DNA of 64,000 bases from positions 106,094 to 170,093 of the forward strand of contig CAZMOE010000003.1 of NCBI GenBank assembly GCA_964567855.1, in the 5' to 3' direction. The position numbers and the translations under genes are program-made. Shown here in pieces: positions 53,043-62,156 of the stretch. Origin of the DNA: Liminaster sp964567855. Lineage in GTDB: Bacteria; Bacteroidota; Bacteroidia; Bacteroidales; UBA3663. Each line of letters opens with the position of its first letter. The stretch's first letter is position 1. Under the pieces are notes generated by a model, which was given only the letters and a program-made list of their open reading frames with translations, searched no databases and was not told the origin of the DNA.

Positions 53043-54374
53043 ATGAAAAAATACAGAATCATATTGTCGCTGGCATGGGCTATGGTCTCAGCCGGAGCCG
53101 TCGCACAGGATACGGCAACCAAGATCTGGAGTCTGAAAGAATGCATCGACTATGCCATCGCCCACAATATCGCCATCCGACAAAGCGAACTGGAGGAAGA
53201 AAACAGCCGCATCAATCTGCAGACGACCCGTTACAGCCGATTACCGAACCTCAATGCAAGCCTCGGGCAGGGATTCGGATTCGGTCGCAGTACCGGCCGC
53301 GACGGATCGACCGTCGACCGGACATCAGCCTCTACCAATTTCAGCATATCGACCTCTCTCCCGATTTTCACCGGATTCCGGATCCCGAACCAGATCAAAG
53401 CCGAAGAGTTCAACCTCAAAGCGGCCTCGGCTTCGCTCGAACAGGCCCGGCAGGACCTCAGCATCAACGTGGCGACACAATACCTGCAGGCATTATATTA
53501 CAAAGGTCTGGAGCAGATCGCCGCCCGGCAAGTTGAACAGAAACACCAGCAGCTTGAAATGGCCGCCGCTCTTGTAGAAGTCGGGAAAAAGCCGGCAAGC
53601 GAACGTGCAGAGGCGGAATCCCAACTGGCCGGCGCAGAATACAATCTCTCGCAGGCCCGCGGCAATGCCACACTGGCCCGGCTTAACCTCAGCCAGTTGC
53701 TGAATCTTGAAAATCCGGAAGGCTTTACAATCACCGAACCGGACACCTCCGGCGTCCTCACGGGCGACATGCCCCAACCGGACCTTGTATTCGAACAAGC
53801 CGTGGCCCGGCATCCCTCCATATTGACAGCGCAATACCAGCTTGAAAGCAGCCGCCATAATCTGAAGGTCGCCCGCAGCTATCTGTGGCCGGGACTCAAT
53901 CTCAGCGGCTCTTACAGCAACTCCTATTACCACGTTTACGATCAAGACAACATCAACTTCAGCCGCCAGCTTGACCTGAACGGCAGCGAATACATCGGAT
54001 TATCGCTCAATATCCCGATATTCAACCGATTCTCAACCCGCAACAGCATCCGGCAGGCACGGCTCTCCATCCGAAGCCGTCAGCTCTCGCTCGACAACGC
54101 CCGGCAGAACCTCTTCAAAGAAATACAGCAGGCCTTCTATAACGCTCTGACCGCCCGAAGCAATTTTGAAAGTGCAAGCAAGGCCGCAGCCGCCACAGAG
54201 ATAGCATTCCATCATGAAAGCGAACGATATGCCGCCGGACGGTCGACCTCCTACGATCTGCTGTCGGCATCCACGAACCACGAAAAGGCTATGCAGGACG
54301 TACTGCAGGCAAAATACGAGTATCTGATACGGATGAAAATCCTCGAATATTACAACGGCGTTCCGATACAATAA
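53043..54374 (+). CDS. TolC-family outer-membrane efflux channel
   Basis: 443 residues from ATG at 53043 (an ATG 12 bp upstream is less likely), with a signal peptide ending AVAQ. The first repeat begins WSLKECIDYAIAHNIAIRQS. Long coiled helices follow (KAASASLEQARQDLSINVAT), and the second repeat includes HHESERYAAGRSTSYDLLSA, the typical Y.aG..s..dlL motif. It completes the MacB/MacA/TolC operon, which ends at the strong terminator at 54436-54485. Confidence 0.9.
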   Translation: MKKYRIILSLAWAMVSAGAVAQDTATKIWSLKECIDYAIAHNIAIRQSELEEENSRINLQTTRYSRLPNLNASLGQGFGFGRSTGRDGSTVDRTSASTNFSISTSLPIFTGFRIPNQIKAEEFNLKAASASLEQARQDLSINVATQYLQALYYKGLEQIAARQVEQKHQQLEMAAALVEVGKKPASERAEAESQLAGAEYNLSQARGNATLARLNLSQLLNLENPEGFTITEPDTSGVLTGDMPQPDLVFEQAVARHPSILTAQYQLESSRHNLKVARSYLWPGLNLSGSYSNSYYHVYDQDNINFSRQLDLNGSEYIGLSLNIPIFNRFSTRNSIRQARLSIRSRQLSLDNARQNLFKEIQQAFYNALTARSNFESASKAAAATEIAFHHESERYAAGRSTSYDLLSASTNHEKAMQDVLQAKYEYLIRMKILEYYNGVPIQ

Positions 54375-54435
54375 ACATCCCCCTTGCCACAAGGAGGAAA
54401 CCGGCAGATTCAGTCTCGGTCATCCACAAAAACAG

Positions 54436-54485
54436 ATTCCGGCCGCAAAACAAAATCTATTGTTTTGCGGCCGGAATTATTTTTC
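54436..54485. terminator. Strong intrinsic terminator between convergent operons
   Basis: An 18-bp perfect stem (ATTCCGGCCGCAAAACAA and its complement) with a 6-nt loop, followed on the plus strand by TATTTTT. It ends the efflux operon and may also serve the convergent PiT gene. Confidence 0.85.
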
Positions 54486-54544
54486 CACTACCGGATCCGG
54501 ACGGACCTCCCGCCTGAAAAATCCGAAAGTATATACGGAAGCAA

Positions 54545-56785
54545 TCAGGCAAAATATTTCTCGCTGCCTCGCAATACGTTACGTACCTGACTGAGCAACT
54601 CGTGCGATTCCTGGATAAGATTGAGATAAACAAACGACATTTTCAAACTGCCCGTCTCCTCAGGAAGTCGTTCGGTCTGCCGCTTGCGCAGATCGGAGAG
54701 CTGCTTCTTCATGTACTTCGCCTCTTCGGAAATTTCCTCGGCATGAGAGAAATCTCCATTGGAAATCATCTGCGAGATCGAGTTGAAAACCTCGTAAAGG
54801 TGCTCAGAATAGGGCAGGAACTCCTGGATATACTCTTCGGAAAGAGGACTGAAATTATTGTCCGTGTGCTCTTTCATCGGGTCACAGATACGGTTGAGCG
54901 TATTCAGTATCTGCTGACAGTTGTTGCTGGAAAGGTGATACCAGGTGTTTTTCTCAAAGGCCAGTTCCTTATCGATGCGTTGCAGCCCCTTGGTCTCAAG
55001 ACGGCGCATCTTCTTCATTTCCGCTTTGGCCTCGATGATATGGATCAGTGAGTGCCGCAGGACTTTCAGATCCTCTTCCGTAAAGGCCCGGAACATGTCG
55101 CGGTAGGTCGCTGCCGCAAAGTTCAAGGTGCGGGAAAGTGTCGCCGCAGTGTGAAGACGCAGATTTTCCCAAACTTTCTCTTTATCTTCGGAATTGAGAA
55201 TGGTCTCCATCTGCACATCGGCCTCCTCTTTCTGCTGTTTCTTGTTATAAACGATATGGCTGCGGATCAATATGAAAGCTGCAAGGACTATCATGCCGCC
55301 CATGGCGATAAGACCGCCGTAGTACATCACCAGCACGACAATAGAGGCGATCAGGAAAGCTGCCCCGGCCGTTACAAACCAACCGCCGATGACTGAAATA
55401 ACGCCGGTGACACGATAGACGGCGCTCTCACGCCCCCAGGCCCGGTCGGCAAGGGAGGTACCCATCGCTACCATGAAAGCCACGTACGTCGTGGAAAGCG
55501 GAAGTTTCAGGGAGGTACCTACAGCAATCAGCAATCCGGCCAAAACAAGGTTGACGGAGGCGCGGATCAGGTCGAAGGCAGCCCCATCCTCCACAGAGTC
55601 CTCGGTCCGCACGAAGCGGGTATCCACCCAGCTACGGACACGCTCCGGCACCAATCCGATGATGGTTTCCGCAGCGCCGGAAAAGGCCCGGACCACCTTA
55701 CGCGCTACGGGTGAAGTACCGAAAAGCTCGTCGCCGCCATCCTGACGCGACAAGTCGATGGAGGTCTGCAGGACCTTGCGTGCCTTTTTGCTCGTGACAA
55801 GGGCGATAACCATAATCACACCGGCACCGGCAAGGAAATAGATCGGGGTCCCAGCAGGATCGTTGAGCGAATTCATACGGAACTGATCGGGGGCAATCCC
55901 CGCTCCGTTAGCCGTAAAGTCCATGAATGAAGAAAATCCGGCCAGCGTCACACCGATGAAGTTCACCAAGTCATTGCCGGCAAAAGCCATGGCCAGGGCG
56001 AAAGTTCCCATCAGAACGATGATCTTAAAGACATTCACCTTAAACCAGTGAAGCAGCTGCATGAGCAACGCAAAAAAGACAAAACTGCCCAAAATGACCC
56101 AACCGACATTATCATCCATCCAGGCACGCATTTCATCGGTCATGAAAGAGGCCTCGCGCATACCTTTAATAAGCATGAAATAGATGATGCTCGTTGCAGC
56201 CACGCCGCCGAAGATTCCCACTTTGGCGCCAAGATTCCGCTGATAGTTGAAAGTAAACAAGAGACGCGAAAGCCATTGTACCACGGTGCCGAAGAAGAAA
56301 GCCACGGCCACGGAAAGGAAAATACCGATGATGACGGTGAGGGCCTTTTCCGTGTTGATGAGATCGACAAGGCTGAGATCGGCGCTATTGCCGTTCAGTT
56401 TGATAAGCGCAATGACGAAAGAGGCTCCCAACAACTCAAATACCATGGATACGGTGGTCGAAGTGGGGAGCCCGAGAGAGTTGAAAAGATCCAGCAGCAC
56501 GACATCGCTGATAACGACGGCGAGGAAGATGCACATCAGCTCGCTAAAGAAAAAATGCTGCGGTTGAAAGATACCATGCCGCGCGATTTCCATCATTCCG
56601 CTGCTGGAAGAGGCTCCCAGCAGAATGCCGATAGCGGCGATCAACAAAATACGTTTGATAGAGGCAGCTTTAGAGCCAACGGCTGCACTGAGAAAGTTTA
56701 CGGCATCATTGCTGACCCCGACGGTCAAGTCAATGGTTGCTAAAACAAAAAGGAATATGACTATTCCCAAATAGGCTATGTCCAT
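54545..56785 (-). CDS. Inorganic phosphate transporter, PiT family, fused to a PhoU-like domain
   Basis: 746 residues from ATG at 56785, where the first membrane helix begins directly (DIAYLGIVIFLFVLATIDL); an ATG 17 codons upstream is rejected. The two PiT signature repeats are GVSNDAVNFLSAAVGSKAA near 25 and AFAGNDLVNFIGVTLAGFSS near 285. About ten to twelve helices span residues 1-540. The C-terminal about 200 residues (ENLRLHTAATLSRTLNFAAA ... QESHELLSQVRN) form a helical PhoU-like domain in the cytoplasm. Fused PiT-PhoU proteins are frequent in Bacteroidota and transport phosphate with a cation. Confidence 0.92.
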   Translation of the reverse strand: MDIAYLGIVIFLFVLATIDLTVGVSNDAVNFLSAAVGSKAASIKRILLIAAIGILLGASSSSGMMEIARHGIFQPQHFFFSELMCIFLAVVISDVVLLDLFNSLGLPTSTTVSMVFELLGASFVIALIKLNGNSADLSLVDLINTEKALTVIIGIFLSVAVAFFFGTVVQWLSRLLFTFNYQRNLGAKVGIFGGVAATSIIYFMLIKGMREASFMTDEMRAWMDDNVGWVILGSFVFFALLMQLLHWFKVNVFKIIVLMGTFALAMAFAGNDLVNFIGVTLAGFSSFMDFTANGAGIAPDQFRMNSLNDPAGTPIYFLAGAGVIMVIALVTSKKARKVLQTSIDLSRQDGGDELFGTSPVARKVVRAFSGAAETIIGLVPERVRSWVDTRFVRTEDSVEDGAAFDLIRASVNLVLAGLLIAVGTSLKLPLSTTYVAFMVAMGTSLADRAWGRESAVYRVTGVISVIGGWFVTAGAAFLIASIVVLVMYYGGLIAMGGMIVLAAFILIRSHIVYNKKQQKEEADVQMETILNSEDKEKVWENLRLHTAATLSRTLNFAAATYRDMFRAFTEEDLKVLRHSLIHIIEAKAEMKKMRRLETKGLQRIDKELAFEKNTWYHLSSNNCQQILNTLNRICDPMKEHTDNNFSPLSEEYIQEFLPYSEHLYEVFNSISQMISNGDFSHAEEISEEAKYMKKQLSDLRKRQTERLPEETGSLKMSFVYLNLIQESHELLSQVRNVLRGSEKYFA

Positions 56786-57255
56786 ACCGGATATATCTTG
56801 TGGTTTCGGCGCAAAGATAATATATCTTCGGCGCATATCTGTTACATTTCCGTTACATTTTTATGATTGCCTTAACTTTTTTAAGGGGAAAAAGAGGATT
56901 TGCAACGCTAACGGCGGCTTTTTTTCCATCATCGATACCGCTGCGGGCCGTCATCTCCGCGCCGGAAGGATCTCTTCCGGCATTCACGGGCGGAACCGCG
57001 TCTCAGGACGCATGTTCCATACCGGCATCCGTCTCCGCCGCATCACGGCAAGGCGTCCACAGAGGCTTCCCGCCCGTTCCGGCGTGGCCGGAACAAGCAC
57101 ACAGAATATAAATGCCCTTTCCCCGGCAGCCGGAGGCCTCAAACTGCCGGAAGGGAAAAGAAAAAATCCGACTGCAAGGGATACCGCCAAACAATCCGGC
57201 CGGCGACAGCTCATAAGAACAGGAAACAAAAGTATCTCAATAAAGAACTATAAAA
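56786..57255. other. Intergenic region between divergent PiT and Lrp genes
   Basis: About 470 bp. On the minus strand TATCTTTG at 56812-56819 may be the -7 box of the PiT gene, 27 bp before its ATG, without a clear -33 box. The middle part is GC-rich, with open frames that lack any family resemblance; I see no repeat or RNA. Confidence 0.35.
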
Positions 57256-57286
57256 TTTGTTTTTATAACCGTTTGCAGTATCTTTG
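57256..57286 (+). promoter_or_regulatory. Promoter of the Lrp/AsnC-type regulator gene
   Basis: TTTG (-33, 57256-57259) and TATCTTTG (-7, 57279-57286) spaced by 19 bp, 26 bp before the ATG at 57312. Confidence 0.6.
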
Positions 57287-57311
57287 CAGCAATACAAACG
57301 TTTTCATCTCC

Positions 57312-57773
57312 ATGGATACTCTTGACGATACCGATCTGAAAATTCTGCGCGCCATGCAGGAAAACTGCCGGCTCACGACCAAAGAACTGGCCCAAAAGAT
57401 ACATTTGTCGAGCACACCGACTTTCGAGCGGCTCCGGAGACTGGAGCGGATGGGATATATCCACAAATATGTGGCAGTACTGGATGCCGACAAACTGGAG
57501 CGCGGATTCGTGGTCTACTGCAACTTGACGCTGAGACAGATCAATACCGGCATTGCCACCGAATTTCAAAAGGCGGTGCAGGAATGGCCTGAGGTCTCGG
57601 AGTGTTATAACGTAAGCGGGGACTGCGATTTTATGCTCAAGGTCTATGTCGCCTCTATGAAGCAGTATCAGGAATTCCTGTTCAACAAAGTAGGGGTTCT
57701 GGACTATGTCAGCCGCATACAAAGCACGTTCGTCATGGATACGCTCAAATTCAATTACGGCATCCCGATATAA
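57312..57773 (+). CDS. Lrp/AsnC-family transcriptional regulator
   Basis: 153 residues from ATG at 57312, placed right after its promoter. The frame is open further upstream, but that part crosses the promoter and lacks similarity. The N-terminal helix-turn-helix (LDDTDLKILRAMQENCRLTT, then LSSTPTFERLRRLERMGYIH) is followed by the RAM effector domain (FVVYCNLTLRQINTG; GDCDFMLKVYVASMKQYQEF). Proteins of this type bind amino acids and regulate their metabolism. Targets cannot be deduced; the GH2 gene starts 67 bp downstream but may be independent. Confidence 0.92.
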   Translation: MDTLDDTDLKILRAMQENCRLTTKELAQKIHLSSTPTFERLRRLERMGYIHKYVAVLDADKLERGFVVYCNLTLRQINTGIATEFQKAVQEWPEVSECYNVSGDCDFMLKVYVASMKQYQEFLFNKVGVLDYVSRIQSTFVMDTLKFNYGIPI

Positions 57774-57840
57774 AAATACAGCCGGAACGGGACACCGCCA
57801 GGCATACACACCATGAAATAATCATCAACATTATAATACT

Positions 57841-60348
57841 ATGAAAAAAAGTTTCTGCTTTTGTTTTAGCGCCGCACTCGGCCTGCTGTCTGCCGTTTAC
57901 AGCCCGGCCTACGGCAATACGTCGCAGGAGGCAGCCATCCGACAGACGGACAATGCTCCCGCCCGCGAAATCCTTCTGCTGGACGGATGGGAATTCAGAC
58001 ACATCGGCCCGACCGAAACCGGGGCCGCCCCGGGCAATTCCTCTTCCTGGGAAAAAGTTTCCATTCCGCATGACTGGGCAATCGACGGACCTTTCGACAA
58101 GGAGATAGACAAGCAAGTGGTGGCTATCGTACAGAACGGAGAAAAGGAGGCGACCGAAAAAACAGGTCGTTCGGGGTCACTGCCATGGATCGGCAAAGGA
58201 GAATACCGCACTACATTTACCGTTCCGGCCGGCTATCCGCACGTGTCCCTGATTTTCGACGGCGCCATGAGCGAGCCGGAGGTTACTATCAACGGCCGCC
58301 CCGCCGGCGGATGGGCCTACGGATACAGCAGTTTTGAAATCGACATCACCCCTTTCGTCAACACCGACGGACAACCGAACTCGCTGACCGTGGCATTGAA
58401 CAACGTGGAAGAAAGCTCCCGCTGGTATCCGGGGGCCGGACTATACCGCCCCGTACGTCTCGTTCTGGGTCAGGAAAAGGGCATTGCCACGTGGGGAAAC
58501 TTCGTCCGCACGACAGCGCTGAACAGCCAAGAGGCCCGCATCGCTGTCAGCACGGAACTGCGGGGCTTCAATGAGAAGAAGCCGAAAGCCGTGGTGACTC
58601 ATAAAATCATCGCTCCCGACGGAAAGACCGTGGCCAAGGGAAGTGCAGGTTTGGGTGCGGAACCGACCGCCGTCTGCGTAATGACGGTGAAAACTCCGCA
58701 GACATGGTCGCCCGAAACGCCGGCTCTCTATACGTTGGAAACCGAGGTGCGTGAAGGCGACCGCGTCTGGGACAGGCAGACCACACGCTTCGGCATCCGC
58801 ACCGTGGAGATTTCGGCCGACGGGTTCAAACTGAACGGAGTGACCCGCAAGTTCAAAGGGGTCTGCCTCCATCACGATCTCGGTCCACTCGGCGCTGCGG
58901 TCAATAAAGCGGCGCTGACCCGGCAACTGGTTCTGCTGAAAGAGATGGGATGCGATGCGATACGTACGTCACACAATATGCCGGCTCCCTGGCAAATGGA
59001 TCTGTGCGACTCCCTGGGAATGATGGTCATGGCCGAATCGTTCGATATGTGGGTCTACGCCAAATGCAAGAACGGTTACAGCCGTTTCTTCAATGACTGG
59101 TGGGAACGGGACATCACCAATCTTGTCCGCTGCCATCGCAACCATCCAAGTATCGTGATGTGGAGCATCGGTAATGAAATCCCCGACCAAGGTTCGGCCG
59201 TAGGCCTGAAATACAGCCGGCTCATGCAGGAATTATGTCACCGGCTCGACCCGACCCGCACCGTCACCCAGGGGCTTGACCGCGTGGACAACGCCATCTG
59301 GAGCGGCGTGATGCAGGCAATGGATGTGCCGGGACTGAATTACCGCCTCAACAAATACGACAAAGCCTATCAGAATGCTCCGCAGGGCTTTATCCTCGGC
59401 AGCGAGACAACCTCTACGGTCAGCAGCCGCGGAGTATATAAGTTGCCGGCTGTAGAGCGTAAAAGCTACAGCTACAACGACGGACAATGCTCCGGCTACG
59501 ACCTGGAATGCTGCTCGTGGAGCAATTTACCCGACGACGACTGGCAGTGGCAGGATGACAAGCCCTGGGTGATCGGGGAATTTGTCTGGACCGGCTTCGA
59601 CTATCTCGGCGAGCCGTCGCCTTATGACGAGTACTGGCCGTCACGCTCCTCCTACTTCGGCATTTTCGATCTGGCAGGGCTTCCCAAAGACCGCTATTGG
59701 CTCTATCGCAGCCGGTGGAATACCACTGAGGCAACTTTGCATCTCTTGCCTCACTGGACGTGGCCGGGGCATGAGGGAGATACCATCCCCGTGTTCTGTT
59801 ACACGAGCTACCCATCGGCAGAACTCTTTGTCAACGGTGTCAGCCAAGGTCGCCGGAGCAAGGATCCCGGCAGCCGGCTCGACCGCTACCGTCTCCGCTG
59901 GATGGATGTGGTTTATCAACCCGGTGAAATAAAAGTCGTGGCCTATGATGCCGACGGAAAGGCCGTGGCCGAAGAAATCGTGCGTACGGCAGGCGTGCCG
60001 CACCACCTCGAACTCGTTGCCGACCGCACCGCGCTGACCGCCGACCATGTCGGCGACGGCGAAACACCGGATTTGGCTTTCGTCACCGTCCGCGTTGTCG
60101 ACAAAGACGGTAATCTCTGTCCCGATACCGATACACAACTCCAGTTCAAAACGACCGGCGCAACCGCATTCAAAGCGGTATGCAACGGAGACGCCACATC
60201 TCTCGAAACATTCACCCGACCGACAATGAAAACTTTCCACGGACAATTAGTCGTAGTTGTGGAAGCCGGTGAAAAAACCGGAAAGGGCACATTATCCGTA
60301 ACCGGGAAAGGCCTAAAAAAGGCGGTGCAGGAGTTCATCATCCAATAA
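57841..60348 (+). CDS. Secreted glycoside hydrolase family 2 (beta-galactosidase-like)
   Basis: An 835-residue exported enzyme (signal peptide ending AYG at about residue 25). Domains in order: sugar-binding jelly roll (LLLDGWEFRHIGPTETG ... YPGAGLYRPVRLVLG), immunoglobulin-like domain, TIM barrel (KFKGVCLHHDLGPLGAAVNK ... DAIRTSHNMPAPW), then DUF4982-like and a further Ig-like C-terminal domain. The acid/base Glu446 lies in WSIGNEIPD and the probable nucleophile Glu580 in WVIGEFVWTGFDYLGEP. Both catalytic residues are present. Substrate could be beta-galactosides, beta-mannosides or glucuronides; beta-galactosidase type is most likely. No SusC/D pair is nearby. Confidence 0.93.
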   Translation: MKKSFCFCFSAALGLLSAVYSPAYGNTSQEAAIRQTDNAPAREILLLDGWEFRHIGPTETGAAPGNSSSWEKVSIPHDWAIDGPFDKEIDKQVVAIVQNGEKEATEKTGRSGSLPWIGKGEYRTTFTVPAGYPHVSLIFDGAMSEPEVTINGRPAGGWAYGYSSFEIDITPFVNTDGQPNSLTVALNNVEESSRWYPGAGLYRPVRLVLGQEKGIATWGNFVRTTALNSQEARIAVSTELRGFNEKKPKAVVTHKIIAPDGKTVAKGSAGLGAEPTAVCVMTVKTPQTWSPETPALYTLETEVREGDRVWDRQTTRFGIRTVEISADGFKLNGVTRKFKGVCLHHDLGPLGAAVNKAALTRQLVLLKEMGCDAIRTSHNMPAPWQMDLCDSLGMMVMAESFDMWVYAKCKNGYSRFFNDWWERDITNLVRCHRNHPSIVMWSIGNEIPDQGSAVGLKYSRLMQELCHRLDPTRTVTQGLDRVDNAIWSGVMQAMDVPGLNYRLNKYDKAYQNAPQGFILGSETTSTVSSRGVYKLPAVERKSYSYNDGQCSGYDLECCSWSNLPDDDWQWQDDKPWVIGEFVWTGFDYLGEPSPYDEYWPSRSSYFGIFDLAGLPKDRYWLYRSRWNTTEATLHLLPHWTWPGHEGDTIPVFCYTSYPSAELFVNGVSQGRRSKDPGSRLDRYRLRWMDVVYQPGEIKVVAYDADGKAVAEEIVRTAGVPHHLELVADRTALTADHVGDGETPDLAFVTVRVVDKDGNLCPDTDTQLQFKTTGATAFKAVCNGDATSLETFTRPTMKTFHGQLVVVVEAGEKTGKGTLSVTGKGLKKAVQEFIIQ

Positions 60349-60644
60349 ATCAAGGTTCCGCTGCCCGGGAGAGGCCTATCATATCTTCTCCTGGGCCAAT
60401 GCGGGACCGTACTTCCGAAAAACGAAAATAGAGATAGTTCCCTCATTCAAGATTCTCATTCCCTCTGCCTATCCCCCACCTGATCCTCCATAGTTCAAAT
60501 CCCGGACCATAATAAATCAAAACAACCAGAAAAAAGAGAAACATAAAAGATCGCCGAATGTTTCACAAGCGATGCCCCGCGCCGGTATCACAATTTCTGT
60601 ACTCCCCAATATCCCGCAGGAGCGACCCCACACAAGCTGTCAAC
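60349..60644. other. Intergenic region between the GH2 gene and tRNA-Gln
   Basis: About 300 bp. A 9-bp hairpin with one wobble (CCCGGGAGA at 60364, TCTCCTGGG at 60387) lies 16 bp after the GH2 stop but has no T run, so it is a weak terminator candidate. I see no gene here. Confidence 0.35.
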
Positions 60645-60691
60645 ACCAAAAACAACGATGCGGGAAACATCTTGTTCCCCGCATCGTTGTT
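60645..60691 (-). terminator. Terminator of tRNA-Gln
   Basis: A 14-bp perfect stem (AACAACGATGCGGG / CCCGCATCGTTGTT, at 60651-60664 and 60678-60691) followed on the minus strand by TTTTT. The stem starts at the very end of the tRNA. Confidence 0.75.
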
Positions 60692-60760
60692 GCCATACCA
60701 GGATTCGAACCCAGACTAACAGAACCAGAATCTGCTGTGCTACCATTACACCATATGGCA
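60690..60760 (-). tRNA. tRNA-Gln (anticodon CUG)
   Basis: 71 nt including the discriminator A; no CCA is encoded. Cloverleaf: acceptor TGCCATA / TATGGCA, 3-bp D stem GTG/CAC, anticodon stem GCAGA/TCTGT with loop TTCTGGT (anticodon CTG), variable TAGT, T stem CTGGG/CCTGG with two wobbles and loop TTCGAAT. A promoter lies at 60792-60823. Confidence 0.93.
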
Positions 60761-60791
60761 ATAATAATAATGAATTTCCTTAAATCGGGTG

Positions 60792-60823
60792 CAAAGATAG
60801 CCTACTTTTACAAATCCTCCAAA
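60792..60823 (-). promoter_or_regulatory. Promoter of tRNA-Gln
   Basis: On the minus strand TATCTTTG (-7, 60792-60799) and TTTG (-33, 60820-60823), spacer 20 bp, about 31 bp upstream of the tRNA 5' end. Confidence 0.6.
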
Positions 60824-60882
60824 AGATTTTTCAAAAAATCTGCATCGACAATATCTCTACCTGTAAAAATGAAACCGAAAAA

Positions 60883-62121
60883 CTACTCCTTGCCAAAGAC
60901 TGTGGCAAAAATAGCTTCTGTCGCACCGGCATTTTCCCTAACATACGCCCCGGCTTTTCCTCCGGCGCACTGCAAGAAAGCCGAATCCTTCATCATCCGG
61001 TCCATTATCTTTTCATAGGAAGCCATATCCCCTATCGGGAAAGCCGCACCGGCATCGACCAGACCCAGCGCCTCGCGGAAAGCCTGATGGTTCGGCCCGA
61101 AAATAACGGGAATCCCATATACCGCAGCCTCCAATGTATTGTGAATACCGACACCGAATCCACCGCCGATATATGCCAACTGTCCATAACGATAAATCGA
61201 AGACAAAAAACCAATCGCATCGATTATAAGACAATCTACCGCCGCCAGTTTCGATTCATCCAACTGACTATAACGCATGTAAGGGCGACGCAATCTGGCC
61301 ATGATGCTCTGAATATGCTCCTCATGAATCTCATGAGGGGCAATAATGAACTTCATTTCCGGATGCATATTGAAATGTTCCAGCAAAATGTCCTCGTCCT
61401 TCGGCCAGGAGCTGCCGGCAACCAGGACAAATGAAGAATCTTTTACAAAACATTCGGCCCAAGGCAACACTTTGGCCTGCTCGCTGATACTCAGAACCCG
61501 GTCGAAACGGGTATCGCCGCAAACGGTAACCTCTTTGATTCCGATTTCAGACAAAAGGTCCTTGGAAGTCTCATCCTGAACGAACAGATGGGTAAACTTG
61601 CGAAGCACGTCACGCATCGCCGCGCCGTAAGGCTTGAAAAAGATCTGTCTGTCGCGAAAAATCCCGGAGATCAGATAAGTCGGAATACAACGGGCGTGTA
61701 ACTGTTCGAGACAATTACCCCAGAACTCGTATTTTATAAAAAATACCTTCGATGGGCGAACAATATCGATAAACCGATTCATCTGCGCCGAAAAATCGTA
61801 AGGCAAATAGCAGATGATATCGGCTCCCTTATAATTTTTACGCACTTCATAGCCCGACGGAGAGAAAAACGTCAGCAGAATTTTATAGTCCGGATATTGC
61901 TCGCGCAACTGTTCCATCAACGGCCGGCCCTGTTCAAACTCTCCTAATGAAGCGGCATGAAACCATACATACCGATCGGAAGGATTACGCTGCTCACGCA
62001 GTTTCGCTTCCCATCCTTTGCGACCATTCTCCATCAACCGGGCCTTCCGGTGGCCGCAAAGAGCGGCGACTCTGATCGCCGCCACATAAGTATGAATGGC
62101 AAAATTATAGACAATATTCAC
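60883..62121 (-). CDS. waaA: 3-deoxy-D-manno-octulosonic acid (Kdo) transferase
   Basis: Adds Kdo to lipid A precursor at the inner membrane (GT30). 412 residues. The N-terminal hydrophobic/basic segment anchors it to the membrane, followed by VWFHAASLGEFEQGRPLMEQ with the family HAaSvGE motif, LLTFFSPSGYEV, PSKVFFIKYEFWGN, and in the second domain LVAGSSWPKDEDILLEHF, IAPHEIHEEHI and YIGGGFGVGIHNTLEAAVYG, all canonical. It follows gltX by 35 bp and probably shares its transcript with xseB and gltX. Confidence 0.95.
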   Translation of the reverse strand: MNIVYNFAIHTYVAAIRVAALCGHRKARLMENGRKGWEAKLREQRNPSDRYVWFHAASLGEFEQGRPLMEQLREQYPDYKILLTFFSPSGYEVRKNYKGADIICYLPYDFSAQMNRFIDIVRPSKVFFIKYEFWGNCLEQLHARCIPTYLISGIFRDRQIFFKPYGAAMRDVLRKFTHLFVQDETSKDLLSEIGIKEVTVCGDTRFDRVLSISEQAKVLPWAECFVKDSSFVLVAGSSWPKDEDILLEHFNMHPEMKFIIAPHEIHEEHIQSIMARLRRPYMRYSQLDESKLAAVDCLIIDAIGFLSSIYRYGQLAYIGGGFGVGIHNTLEAAVYGIPVIFGPNHQAFREALGLVDAGAAFPIGDMASYEKIMDRMMKDSAFLQCAGGKAGAYVRENAGATEAIFATVFGKE

Positions 62122-62156
62122 TCTTTACTGATGCTATAAAATGGTTACACAGATTA

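Noticed and set aside
56778..57311. Upstream in-frame extension of the Lrp/AsnC gene by 178 codons
   Set aside because: It runs through the consensus promoter at 57256-57286, has no similarity to the family, and the usual Lrp start MDTLDDTDLKIL is at 57312.
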